Position numbers and translations under genes: made by a program
The notes under the pieces: generated by a model
What the model saw: only the letters and a program-made list of their open reading frames with translations
Told to the model about the DNA's origin: nothing
Databases searched by the model: none
Shown here: positions 25,278 through 34,151 of the stretch, piece after piece
How the letters are laid out: every line of letters starts with the position of its first letter
How positions within the stretch are numbered: position 1 is the stretch's first letter
Assembly: GCF_008124875.1 (NCBI RefSeq)
Contig: NZ_VNIA01000008.1
Span: forward strand, 1 to 58,781
Reading direction: 5' to 3'
Length of the DNA: 58,781 bases
DNA from: Tenacibaculum adriaticum
GTDB lineage: Bacteria; Bacteroidota; Bacteroidia; Flavobacteriales; Flavobacteriaceae

Positions 25278-25472
25278 ATGAAAAAAAGGCACGAGCAAAA
25301 GCTTATCATATTATCAATAGCACTTCTGTTAGTGTTTAACATTCCTTTTTTATTAGTTTTTAATACAAATGGAGTAGTGTTCGGGTTTCCAACACTATAT
25401 TTTTCAATATTTTCTATTTGGCTGATATCAATAATTGTATCCTATATTATTTTAAAGTGGTATTATGAGTAA
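25278..25472 (+). CDS. Small two-helix membrane protein ahead of the sensor kinase
   Basis: 64 residues: a basic N-terminus and two membrane helices (about 9-29 and 38-59, YFSIFSIWLISIIVSYIIL). It overlaps the histidine kinase gene by 8 bases, so the two are translationally coupled and expressed together. The layout (small helical-hairpin protein directly before a symporter-like protein) parallels YjcH or DUF4212 with their symporters, so it may be a partner subunit of the kinase's SLC5 domain. I do not recognise the family by sequence, and this role is inferred from position and shape. Confidence 0.75.
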   Translation: MKKRHEQKLIILSIALLLVFNIPFLLVFNTNGVVFGFPTLYFSIFSIWLISIIVSYIILKWYYE

Positions 25473-28155
25473 TTATTCTTTAATCATAATTATTATTTTA
25501 TACTTATCGGTATTGTTTTACATTGCCTATTTAGCAGAAAAAAAAGCAAAAAGTAAATGGATAAATAACCCATATATTTATAGCTTATCATTGGCAGTAT
25601 ATTGTTCGGCTTGGACTTATTATGGTAGTGTTGGTATTGCCGCAAATTCCGGAATTAGTTTTTTAACGATTTATTTAGGTCCTGTAATAGCAGTACCTCT
25701 ATGGATTGTCGTACTTAGGAAAATTATAAGAATTTCAAAACAACATAAAATATCATCTATAGCAGATTTTATATCACTTAGGTATGGAAATAACCGATTT
25801 TTAGGAGCTTTAATAACAATTATATGCGCGTTTGGAACAGTTCCTTATATTTCACTTCAATTAAAAGCTGTTTCAGAAACTTTTGAAATTATGACAGAAA
25901 AGTCAAATTATGTTTCAACAAGTATATTAGGAGACTCTACCTTTTACATAGCATTATTACTAGCAATATTTGCTACTTTTTTTGGAACCCAAACAACTGA
26001 TGCATCAGAAAAACATAAAGGGATTGTAGCTTCTGTAGCTTTTGAATCCATATTAAAATTAGTATTCTTTTTAATTATAGGAGTATACGTAACTTACTTT
26101 TTGTTTGATGGAACAGAAGATATTTATAATAAAATTTCACAGACAGAAAATTTTGAAAATTTAATAAAATTAAACGGATTAGAAGAGGGGTTTAATTGGT
26201 TTTTTATGATTATGCTGTCCTTTATGGCAATTTTTTTATTACCAAGACAATTTCAAGTATCTGTTTTAGAGAATAATAGAGAGAAACATTTGAAAAAAGC
26301 GATATGGTTGTTTCCTTTGTACTTATTACTATTTAATCTATTTGTAATTTTTATAGGTTGGGCAGGAAAATTAAGTTTTAGTAGAGAGGTTAATGGAGAA
26401 TACTTTGCCTTATTGTTACCTCTTCAAAACAACAATATATTTTTAGCGTTATTGGTTTTTCTTGGAGGGTTTTCTGCTGTGATTTCAATGGTAGTTGTTT
26501 CTACTTTAGCTTTGTCTACAATGGTGAGTAATAATTTAATTATTCCTTATGGGTTTTTAGATAAGTTTGTTAAAAACCATCCGGAGAAAAATGCTTTTTA
26601 TATTAAGAGTATTAGACGAATTTCAATTTTTAGTATTATCGTTTTAGCGTATGGTTTTTATTATAATTTTTCGATTGAATTGCCTTTAATTTCTATAGGA
26701 CTTATTTCTTTCGTTATTATATCTCAATTAGCACCTTCTTTTTTTATTGGGTTATTTTGGAATAGAGGTTCTTCAAAAGGAGCAATTATTGGTATAATTA
26801 TTGGGTTTTTAATTACAAGTTACACGTTAATTCTTCCTTTTTCAATAGAAGCTTTTACAGGGTCAAACAGTTTTACTCAGAATGGATTATTTGGTATAAC
26901 TTCATTAAAACCATATGCGCTTTTTGGTATTGATTTTTTAAATCCACATTCACATGCGTTTTTATGGAGCTTAACGTCTAATACCTTGTGTTATCTTATA
27001 TTTTCATTGACATCTAAAGGAGATTATAGAGAGCGTAATTATGCAGAAATGTTTGTAGATAGCAGTAATTATTCTTCTCTTCAAGACAGTGCTTTGGTTT
27101 GGAAAGGAGAGGCATATGTAGCTGATATTAAAAATGTTTTGAATAAATTTTTAGGAGAAAAACATACACAACGAGCTTTAAATATTTTCTTTACAAAGTA
27201 TAAATTGCCACAAGACACACAAATGGCAGATGCTAGATTAATTAATTTTTCAGAAAAGCTTCTTACAGGAAGCATCGGAAGTGCTTCAGCTAAAATTTTA
27301 ATAGCAAGTGTTATTAAAGAAGAAGAAATAAGTTTGATAGAAGTGCTAAAAATTCTTGAAGAATCAAAAGAAACAAATGCAAGAAATAAATTGCTTCGAG
27401 AAAAGTCTAAACAGTTAATAAGTTTAACAAATCAGTTAAAACAAGCCAATGAAGATTTAAGGACGAAAGACAAGCAAAAAGATGAGTTTTTAGATACAGT
27501 TGCCCACGAATTAAAAACACCAATTACAGGCATACGTGCAGCAACAGAATTATTAATAGATGAAAATGGAGAAATGCCAAATGAAATAAAAGAACAGTTT
27601 TTGAAAAATATGCTTCAAGATTCCGATAGGTTATCAAGACTTATTAACGATATCCTAGATTTCGAAAAACTGTCAACGGGGCGTCAAACATTAAATTTAG
27701 AGTTAAATAGTATAAAAAAAACAATAAAACACGCTATTAACAGTGTTCAGCACATTGCTTCAAACAAAGAAATAACTATTATAAACGATAATTTAGTTGA
27801 TTTTCAATTTCATTATGATGAAGATAGAATTTTACAAGTACTAACAAACTTATTATCAAACTCTATCAAGTTTACAGAACCTAAAAAAGGAAAAATAATT
27901 GTTGAATATAAGATGATCAATAACTTCATTGAAATCTATGTAATTGATAATGGAAAAGTAATTCCAGAGGAAGATTTTGATTACATTTTTGATAAATTTT
28001 ATCAATCAATGAATCAAAATACAATAAAACCAGAAGGAAGTGGATTAGGCTTAGCGATTAGTAAACAAATAATTGAGCAGCATAGTGGGAAAATTTGGGC
28101 AAAAAGAGGTAATAAAAGTGGGGCAACCTTTGTTTTTAAGCTACCTTTTAATTAA
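25465..28155 (+). CDS. Symporter-fused sensor histidine kinase (CbrA-like)
   Basis: 896 residues. Residues 1 to about 505 form an SLC5/SSS transporter domain (SLAVYCSAWTYYGSVGIAANSGISFLTIYLGPVIAVP, ISSIADFISLRYG, LPRQFQVSVLENN). A STAC-type helical linker spans about 540-635 (FLGEKHTQRALNIFFTKY), then a coiled coil (about 636-665). The HisKA domain carries the phosphorylated His681 in VAHELKTP, and a HATPase_c domain follows from about 780 (NLLSNSIKF, DNG, GSGLGLAISKQI). There is no receiver or PAS domain. In the CbrA class the transporter domain senses or imports the ligand. The cognate receiver protein follows 17 bases on, and acetyl-CoA synthetase lies in the same run of genes. Confidence 0.93.
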   Translation: MSNYSLIIIIILYLSVLFYIAYLAEKKAKSKWINNPYIYSLSLAVYCSAWTYYGSVGIAANSGISFLTIYLGPVIAVPLWIVVLRKIIRISKQHKISSIADFISLRYGNNRFLGALITIICAFGTVPYISLQLKAVSETFEIMTEKSNYVSTSILGDSTFYIALLLAIFATFFGTQTTDASEKHKGIVASVAFESILKLVFFLIIGVYVTYFLFDGTEDIYNKISQTENFENLIKLNGLEEGFNWFFMIMLSFMAIFLLPRQFQVSVLENNREKHLKKAIWLFPLYLLLFNLFVIFIGWAGKLSFSREVNGEYFALLLPLQNNNIFLALLVFLGGFSAVISMVVVSTLALSTMVSNNLIIPYGFLDKFVKNHPEKNAFYIKSIRRISIFSIIVLAYGFYYNFSIELPLISIGLISFVIISQLAPSFFIGLFWNRGSSKGAIIGIIIGFLITSYTLILPFSIEAFTGSNSFTQNGLFGITSLKPYALFGIDFLNPHSHAFLWSLTSNTLCYLIFSLTSKGDYRERNYAEMFVDSSNYSSLQDSALVWKGEAYVADIKNVLNKFLGEKHTQRALNIFFTKYKLPQDTQMADARLINFSEKLLTGSIGSASAKILIASVIKEEEISLIEVLKILEESKETNARNKLLREKSKQLISLTNQLKQANEDLRTKDKQKDEFLDTVAHELKTPITGIRAATELLIDENGEMPNEIKEQFLKNMLQDSDRLSRLINDILDFEKLSTGRQTLNLELNSIKKTIKHAINSVQHIASNKEITIINDNLVDFQFHYDEDRILQVLTNLLSNSIKFTEPKKGKIIVEYKMINNFIEIYVIDNGKVIPEEDFDYIFDKFYQSMNQNTIKPEGSGLGLAISKQIIEQHSGKIWAKRGNKSGATFVFKLPFN

Positions 28156-28172
28156 ATTGTACTCGTTTTGAT

Positions 28173-28538
28173 ATGGGGAAGAAAATTTTAATTGTAGACG
28201 ATGAACCTAACATTGTAATGACCTTGGAATATACATTTAAAAAACAAGATTTTGAAGTGTTTATAGCAAGAGATGGAAGTGAGGCGTTACAGATTTTAGA
28301 AACTAATGCGCCAGATGTTGTGTTATTAGATATTATGATGCCTAACGTAGATGGTTATCAAACATTAAATTATATTAAAAAGAAAGACAGTTTAAAAAAT
28401 ACTAAAGTGGTATTTTTAACTGCAAAAAATAAAGCTTCAGATATTGAAAAAGGGCTTAAACTTGGAGCAGATAAATATTTAACAAAGCCGTTTTCAGTAA
28501 AAAAAATAGTTTCAGAAATTAATGAACTATTAGATTAA
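28173..28538 (+). CDS. Single-domain response regulator
   Basis: 121 residues, a receiver domain only: acidic pocket DDEP (Asp10-Asp11), phosphorylation site Asp53 in LLDIMMP, Thr in FLTAK and Lys in TKPF. No output domain follows, so it must act by protein contact or pass phosphate on. It is 17 bases after the symporter-fused kinase and is its obvious partner. In Pseudomonas the CbrA partner CbrB carries AAA and DNA-binding domains; here the output is missing, which leaves the route to transcription open. Confidence 0.93.
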   Translation: MGKKILIVDDEPNIVMTLEYTFKKQDFEVFIARDGSEALQILETNAPDVVLLDIMMPNVDGYQTLNYIKKKDSLKNTKVVFLTAKNKASDIEKGLKLGADKYLTKPFSVKKIVSEINELLD

Positions 28539-28591
28539 AACTTGGTTTTGTGTGCAAACAAACTAATTTTTAAAGTTAATAAGTTATTAAA

Positions 28592-28813
28592 ATGAAATTA
28601 CAACTATCACCACTAGTATCGGATATCTTTATCTGTATATATATTCTTGTGTCGTTATTTTTCCGTTTTTATTTTGAAAGTAAAACGGATGTAGGTCCCA
28701 TAAACTCTATAGTTATTGGTGCATCATTCGTTGTAATAATTTGGTCTTTAATCAAATTAAAAATTCTAAATCCTAATTGGTTCGGACTTTTTAAACCTAA
28801 GAAAAATAAATAA
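28592..28813 (+). CDS. Small membrane protein of unknown function
   Basis: 73 residues with two hydrophobic segments (about 8-27 and 38-58) and a basic tail (LFKPKKNK). It lies 53 bases after the receiver gene and 24 bases before acs in the same direction, so it is probably co-transcribed with both. No catalytic motif is seen and I do not recognise the family. Its recurrence at this site in other flavobacteria would be the test of a role in acetate handling. Confidence 0.7.
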   Translation: MKLQLSPLVSDIFICIYILVSLFFRFYFESKTDVGPINSIVIGASFVVIIWSLIKLKILNPNWFGLFKPKKNK

Positions 28814-28837
28814 TCTAATTTTTAAAACTAAACTGAA

Positions 28838-30745
28838 ATGAGTAACTATCATATAAAACATTTAGAAGAGTATTATCAAGTATATCGAAAATCTGTCAGG
28901 AATCCAGAAGTTTTTTGGGAAGAAATAGCCGAAGAACATTTCCTGTGGCGTAAAAAATGGAATAATGTATTAAGTTGGGATTTTTCAAAACCAGAAGTAA
29001 AATGGTTTGAGGGAGCTAAATTAAACATCACGGAAAATTGTATAGATAGACATTTGTATACAAGAGGAGATAAAACAGCCATTATTTTTGAACCTAATGA
29101 TCCAAAAGAAAAAGCAGAACATATTAGTTACAAACAGTTGCACGAAAAAGTTTGTAAGTTTTCTAATGTATTAAAAGCACAAGGTGTAAAAAAGGGAGAT
29201 CGTGTTTGTATTTATTTACCAATGATTCCTGAATTAGCAATCTCAGTTTTAGCGTGTGCAAGAATAGGAGCAATCCATTCTGTGGTATTTGCAGGATTTT
29301 CTTCAACAGCTTTAGCAACAAGAATTAACGATTGTGATTGTAAAATGGTAATTACCAGTGATGGATCTTATCGTGGTGCAAAAACCATAGATTTAAAAGG
29401 AATTGTAGATGATGCTTTGGAAGAATGTCCCGGAGTAGAAACTGTTTTAGTAGCAAAGCGCATCAAATCAGATATAAAAATGAAAGAAGGTCGTGACAAA
29501 TGGTTGCAACCTTTGTTAGACAAAGCAGATAACGTATGTGTTCCTGAAATTATGGATGCTGAAGATCCTTTATTCATATTATATACCTCTGGTTCTACCG
29601 GAAAGCCAAAAGGAATGGTACATACCACAGCGGGTTATATGGTGTACACGGCATATACATTTAAAAATGTTTTTCAATATAAAGAAGAAGATGTGTATTG
29701 GTGTACAGCAGATATTGGATGGATTACAGGTCATAGTTACATCGTGTATGGTCCTCTAGCTAACGGGGCTACAACTGTAATGTTTGAAGGAGTGCCAAGT
29801 TATCCTGATTATGGTCGTTTTTGGGATATTGTTGAGAAGCATAAAATAAATCAGTTTTATACGGCGCCAACAGCCATTAGAGCTTTAGCAAAAGAAGGTG
29901 TTGGTCATGTAGAAGCACACGATTTATCATCTTTAAAAGTTTTAGGAACAGTGGGGGAACCAATTAACGAAGAGGCGTGGCATTGGTATGATGATAATAT
30001 TGGTAAAAAGAAGAGTCCGATTGTAGATACTTGGTGGCAAACAGAAACAGGAGGAATTATGATTACCCCAATTCCTTTTGCAACACCAACAAAACCAACC
30101 TATGCAACTTTACCATTTCCTGGAATTCAACCTGCTTTAATGGATGAAAATGGTAAAGAAATAAAAGGGAACCAAGTAGATGGACGTTTGTGTATAAAAT
30201 TCCCTTGGCCATCCATGGCAAGAACAATTTGGGGGAATCATCAGCGATATAGAGATACGTATTTTACCGCTTTTGAAAATAAATATTTTACAGGTGATGG
30301 AGCTTTACGTGATGAGGTTGGATATTATAGAATTACAGGTCGTGTAGATGATGTTATTATTGTATCGGGTCATAATTTAGGAACCGCGCCTATTGAAGAT
30401 GCAATTAATGAACATCCAGCAGTTGCCGAATCTGCGATAGTTGGTTTTCCACATGATGTAAAAGGAAATGCATTATACGGTTATGTTATTTTGAAAGATA
30501 CAGGAGAATCGAGAAATCAAGATAATTTACGTAAAGAAATTAATCAGATAATTACAGAACAAATAGGTCCCATTGCTAAACTGGATAAAATTCAGTTCAC
30601 AAATGGGTTACCAAAAACACGTTCAGGTAAAATCATGAGACGTATTTTACGTAAAATAGCCCATAAAGACACGAGTAACTTAGGAGATACAAGTACATTA
30701 TTGAATCCTGAAGTAGTGCAAGATATTATGGACAATGCATTATAA
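28838..30745 (+). CDS. acs: Acetyl-CoA synthetase (AMP-forming)
   Basis: 635 residues. AMP-binding motifs are YTSGSTGKPKGMVHTTAGY, the WWQTETGG segment and TGDGALRDEVGYYRITGRVDDVIIVSGHNLGT. The C-terminal PKTRSGKIMRR holds Lys598, the catalytic lysine that is acetylated in this family. It converts acetate, ATP and CoA to acetyl-CoA in the cytoplasm. It stands at the end of the run kinase, receiver, small membrane protein, acs, and is closed by a strong terminator. Uptake by the nearby symporter and aldehyde oxidation upstream would both feed it. Confidence 0.97.
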   Translation: MSNYHIKHLEEYYQVYRKSVRNPEVFWEEIAEEHFLWRKKWNNVLSWDFSKPEVKWFEGAKLNITENCIDRHLYTRGDKTAIIFEPNDPKEKAEHISYKQLHEKVCKFSNVLKAQGVKKGDRVCIYLPMIPELAISVLACARIGAIHSVVFAGFSSTALATRINDCDCKMVITSDGSYRGAKTIDLKGIVDDALEECPGVETVLVAKRIKSDIKMKEGRDKWLQPLLDKADNVCVPEIMDAEDPLFILYTSGSTGKPKGMVHTTAGYMVYTAYTFKNVFQYKEEDVYWCTADIGWITGHSYIVYGPLANGATTVMFEGVPSYPDYGRFWDIVEKHKINQFYTAPTAIRALAKEGVGHVEAHDLSSLKVLGTVGEPINEEAWHWYDDNIGKKKSPIVDTWWQTETGGIMITPIPFATPTKPTYATLPFPGIQPALMDENGKEIKGNQVDGRLCIKFPWPSMARTIWGNHQRYRDTYFTAFENKYFTGDGALRDEVGYYRITGRVDDVIIVSGHNLGTAPIEDAINEHPAVAESAIVGFPHDVKGNALYGYVILKDTGESRNQDNLRKEINQIITEQIGPIAKLDKIQFTNGLPKTRSGKIMRRILRKIAHKDTSNLGDTSTLLNPEVVQDIMDNAL

Positions 30746-30756
30746 GTTTTACAAAT

Positions 30757-30787
30757 AAAAAGAGCATCAAAACTGATGCTCTTTTTT
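30757..30787. terminator. Bidirectional terminator after acs
   Basis: AAAAGAGCATCA and TGATGCTCTTTT (stem core 30761-30769 with 30774-30782) around AAAC, followed by T residues on the plus strand and, read the other way, on the minus strand too. It serves acs and the convergent exonuclease gene, whose stop codon overlaps its edge. Confidence 0.88.
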
Positions 30788-31452
30788 TATAACAAACCAA
30801 TTCTTTCTTTCGGACTTTTTATATCATTAAGTGTTATTTTCTTTTCTTTTTTTAGATGTGATATTAACTTTACAAACAAAAGAGCAGTAATAAATGCATC
30901 ACCAGAAGCTGTATGTCTGTCGTGCTGAGGTATTTTAAAACGTTCAGATAATTCGTCGAGGCTAAAGTTTGTTTTAGTAGTCTTATCTAAATTTGTTTTG
31001 TTAAATATGTTTTTAGTATCTAAAACAATGTTTTTGAGTTTCGGTAATTCTAGTCTTTTAAGTGCTTTATTAATCATAGTAACATCAAATGATGCATTAT
31101 GAGCTACTAAAACCGAATTTTTAATATGTTCTAAAAATTGAATAATTGCTGTTTTTTCATCTATTTTTATGTTTTTTCCTCCCTTTAATAAACCGTGGAT
31201 TTTTACGGTTTCAGCCTTAAATAAATCTTGTTTTAGGTAACATTCAAAACTATCGGAAACCTTAATTGTGTTTTGAAATATACCAACAGTCCCTATTGAT
31301 AAAATTCGATCCTGATTTGGATTTAAACCTGTGGTTTCTGTATCAAAAACTACAAATCTGATGGAACCTAAATCGGTTTCTTGTTTGTTTTTAAAATGTT
31401 TCGAATACGTGTTCCAAAATTCTGGGTACGATGTTTTTGTAAACCAATTCAT
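30787..31452 (-). CDS. DnaQ-like 3'-5' exonuclease
   Basis: 221 residues. The three DEDDh exonuclease motifs are visible: ExoI FDTETTGLNP (Asp and Glu), ExoII VAHNASFDVTMIN, and ExoIII HDRHTASGDAFI with the catalytic His and Asp. It is one base after the DUF294/CBS gene, with which it forms a conserved pair next to acetate symporter and acs genes in many proteobacteria and Bacteroidota. It is not the replicative epsilon subunit by context. The nucleic-acid substrate is unknown. Confidence 0.9.
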   Translation of the reverse strand: MNWFTKTSYPEFWNTYSKHFKNKQETDLGSIRFVVFDTETTGLNPNQDRILSIGTVGIFQNTIKVSDSFECYLKQDLFKAETVKIHGLLKGGKNIKIDEKTAIIQFLEHIKNSVLVAHNASFDVTMINKALKRLELPKLKNIVLDTKNIFNKTNLDKTTKTNFSLDELSERFKIPQHDRHTASGDAFITALLFVKLISHLKKEKKITLNDIKSPKERIGLL

Positions 31453-31453
31453 A

Positions 31454-33346
31454 TTATAAGAAATGAGAAAGGTTAAAACGAACTTGAATGAGTTCTTGAA
31501 TTTCTTTTACTGCTTTAAAACAACGTTTTAATTCTAATCTATTTGCTTTGCTTAGAGATTTTAAATCTATGAACCGACCAGAATCGTTATTGGTAAGACC
31601 TTGCTCAGTTCTGAAACGTAATAAGTTTTTAAAAGCCTCAGAACAATCTTCATAAAGCTCTTTGTTTTGTGGTTCTAATTCTGCAAGTTTTGTAAAACGA
31701 ACTATGGTATTATTATGCGCTTTTATGTTTTTTGAAAGGATTAGTAAACGAGCTGCATCAACCAGAGGCATCATTGCCCGTGCTTTTATATCAAATTGAT
31801 CTTTATGTTCACCACTTTGCTCTACTAAGAACTGTCTAAAGAAGCTTATTGGTGGCGGATTTTTCAACGCATTCAATCCTAAATAATTTAAAAATATTTC
31901 ATAAGAATCGATAGATTCAAAAATATCTTCAGACATTTTACTTACTAAATCTCTATTTCCAAAGACATATTCAAAATCGAAGAAAATGGTACAAAGCATT
32001 AAGTTGTCTTGATCTGGACTTTTAATCCATCTTTCAAACTGATTTTTCCATTCAGAAACAGATAAACACCATTTAGGATTACTTGCCATCATATCTGCAG
32101 GACAAAATTCAAAACCAACAGTGTTTAAACCTTCATTTATTTTTTTTGAGAGTGATAAAAAATATTGCTTTGTCGTTTCGTATTGCGTTTCCGAAACATT
32201 GTCAAAAACCAGAGCGTTGTCTTGGTCGGTAAGTAATAATTGCTCTTGCCTTCCTTGACTGCCAATGGCTAACCACGCAAAAGTTGTTGGAGGTAGTGTC
32301 GGCATTTCCCTAATAGCTAAATCAATAATTTTTTCAGTAATACTATCGTTTATTGCTGAAATTATTTTTGTAATAAACGTAATGGGAATTTTTTGCTCGA
32401 TATAACGTTCCAATAAATACTGTGCACGTTGTCTTATTTGATGTAAATATTCCGGAGTTTTTGCCCGTTTTACTTCTTTTATTAATGCAGAGGCATTGTT
32501 TTCTCGAATAACAATAATGTCATGTTCTGAAAGTATTCCCGTCAGTTCAGAATTTGTTGTACCATCTTTTGTAATACATAAATGTGTTATTTTATGTTTA
32601 AGCATAGCAATTTGAGCTTCAGAAACCGTAATGTTTTCAGGAAAAGTAATAACTGGGGAAGACATAACTTTTGTAACATTTTCATTAATAGATATGTTTC
32701 CTGTGGCAATTTTTATACGTAAATCTTTATCTGTAATAATACCTATAGGTTTATTATCTTCAGTAATAATAATAGATCCTACTTGGTTTTTTGTCATTAA
32801 TTTGGCAGCAGCTTTTATACTTGTATAGGCTTCACAATGAATTGGGTTTTTAGAATAATCGGCAGATTGTTCATCTGAAAAATCGTGTAGTTTAGTAGTT
32901 TTTTGTTTGATTTCTTTAGATTCTATATAAGAACTTCTTGTATTGGTTACAAAGCTTGTCATTAAAAATGAACTTGCTTCTGGGTTGGTGGTAATATATT
33001 TTTCAAACAAAGAAGATGAAACACTATACACAATACTTTCTTCAATTGCTTTAGCACTTAACTTGTAACTGTCTTTTCTCATTAAAGCACGTAAACCAAA
33101 AATATCACCTTCGTCGCATTCATCAATTAAGGTATTGGTTTCCGTTCTAAAGATACCTATAGCTCCATCTTTAACTACATAAAATTCATCTTTTACAGAT
33201 TTTCCTGTTTCAAATAGGTAATTTCCTTTCTCTAAATAGTGAACATCTACTGCCTCGCAAATAGATAACAACTGCTCTCTAGAGAGCATGCTAAATGGAG
33301 GGTACTGTTTTAGAAAATCATATATACGTTCAGCAATAGTATTCAT
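31454..33346 (-). CDS. Cyclic-nucleotide-binding, CBS-pair and DUF294 nucleotidyltransferase protein
   Basis: 630 residues in four parts: a cNMP-binding domain (about 15-125), a CBS pair (about 165-290; VGSIIITEDNKPIGIITDKDL, THLCITKDGTTNSELTGILSEHDI), a DUF294 nucleotidyltransferase-like domain (about 310-440; GSQGRQEQLLLTDQDNALVF, with the GS and DxD-like pattern), and a DUF294 C-terminal helical domain to the end. The nucleotidyltransferase motif resembles GlnD-type PII uridylyltransferases, but the target is unknown. It is the first gene of a two-gene unit with the exonuclease, convergent with acs. Known members sit in acetate-uptake loci, so an energy-state (adenylate-binding) regulator of that pathway is a fair inference. 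Confidence 0.9.
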   Translation of the reverse strand: MNTIAERIYDFLKQYPPFSMLSREQLLSICEAVDVHYLEKGNYLFETGKSVKDEFYVVKDGAIGIFRTETNTLIDECDEGDIFGLRALMRKDSYKLSAKAIEESIVYSVSSSLFEKYITTNPEASSFLMTSFVTNTRSSYIESKEIKQKTTKLHDFSDEQSADYSKNPIHCEAYTSIKAAAKLMTKNQVGSIIITEDNKPIGIITDKDLRIKIATGNISINENVTKVMSSPVITFPENITVSEAQIAMLKHKITHLCITKDGTTNSELTGILSEHDIIVIRENNASALIKEVKRAKTPEYLHQIRQRAQYLLERYIEQKIPITFITKIISAINDSITEKIIDLAIREMPTLPPTTFAWLAIGSQGRQEQLLLTDQDNALVFDNVSETQYETTKQYFLSLSKKINEGLNTVGFEFCPADMMASNPKWCLSVSEWKNQFERWIKSPDQDNLMLCTIFFDFEYVFGNRDLVSKMSEDIFESIDSYEIFLNYLGLNALKNPPPISFFRQFLVEQSGEHKDQFDIKARAMMPLVDAARLLILSKNIKAHNNTIVRFTKLAELEPQNKELYEDCSEAFKNLLRFRTEQGLTNNDSGRFIDLKSLSKANRLELKRCFKAVKEIQELIQVRFNLSHFL

Positions 33347-33488
33347 AACAGCAATTTATGTAAAAAAGGAAAGATAGTTTATGAGTTATATCATCTTTTG
33401 CGCTAAATAAATATAGTTTTGTTGTTCTTTTTAAAGAATTTACTAAAACAACTTAGAGAAAAGACAGAGTAAAGTGGATTGTAATACT

Positions 33489-33510
33489 TAATTTTGTGTA
33501 GTATAGGAGG
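33489..33510 (+). promoter_or_regulatory. -7 element and strong ribosome binding site of the Crp/Fnr gene
   Basis: TAATTTTG (33489-33496) fits TAnnTTTG, and AGGAGG (33505-33510) stands 5 bases before the ATG at 33516. A full Shine-Dalgarno is uncommon in Bacteroidota, which generally initiate without one, so this gene may be strongly or differently translated. No TTG at the right distance was found. Confidence 0.5.
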
Positions 33511-33515
33511 CAAGT

Positions 33516-34088
33516 ATGGAAAAAATTAGGGAGTATATTGAAAAAACAATCGCTGTAGATGAAAAGGATTGGCAACTATTTTCTTCTAAATTAAAAAAGA
33601 GAGTGTTTTCTAAAAAAAGCATATTGTTAAATATTGGTGAAATTGAAAATTATATTTCTTTTATAGAGAAAGGAATTGTACGTTTTCTAATACCAAAAGA
33701 AGACAAAGAAAAAGAAGTTACTTTCGGTTTCTGTTTTGAGAATGAATTTGTAAGTGCTTACGATTCATTTTTAACACGAACACCATCATTATATCAGCTA
33801 GAGGCTTTATCGGATGTGTCTATGTGGAGCATTTCTTATAGCGATTTACAAGAAGTTTATACCCAGAGTTTTGTGGGTAATGTAATTGGACGTCTTTCAA
33901 CAGAAAGGTTGTTTTTAATAAAATCAAAAAGAGAGCAGTCTTTATTAAATGATACTGCAGAAGAAAGGTATCTTAAACTATTTACCGATCGTCCAAATTT
34001 AATAAAGGAAATACCATTAAAATATATTGCATCCTATATTGGAGTTACAGCACAAGCATTAAGTAGAATTCGCAAGCGGATTTCTTAA
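33516..34088 (+). CDS. Crp/Fnr-family transcriptional regulator
   Basis: 190 residues. A cyclic-nucleotide-binding-like beta-roll spans about 15-120 (KKSILLNIGEIENYISFIEKGIVRFLIPKEDKEKEVTFGFCFENEFVSAY). The C-terminal winged helix is short (about 145-190, YLKLFTDRPNLIKEIPLKYIASYIGVTAQALSRIRKR). No Cys cluster for an Fnr iron-sulfur centre is present. The desaturase gene follows 63 bases on in the same direction, so it is the likely partner or target. Effector unknown. Confidence 0.92.
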   Translation: MEKIREYIEKTIAVDEKDWQLFSSKLKKRVFSKKSILLNIGEIENYISFIEKGIVRFLIPKEDKEKEVTFGFCFENEFVSAYDSFLTRTPSLYQLEALSDVSMWSISYSDLQEVYTQSFVGNVIGRLSTERLFLIKSKREQSLLNDTAEERYLKLFTDRPNLIKEIPLKYIASYIGVTAQALSRIRKRIS

Positions 34089-34151
34089 CTTAAGTTCATT
34101 TTATAATAGTATAAATCATTGGTTCTTTGCGGTAGAAAAAAGTAAAGAAAA

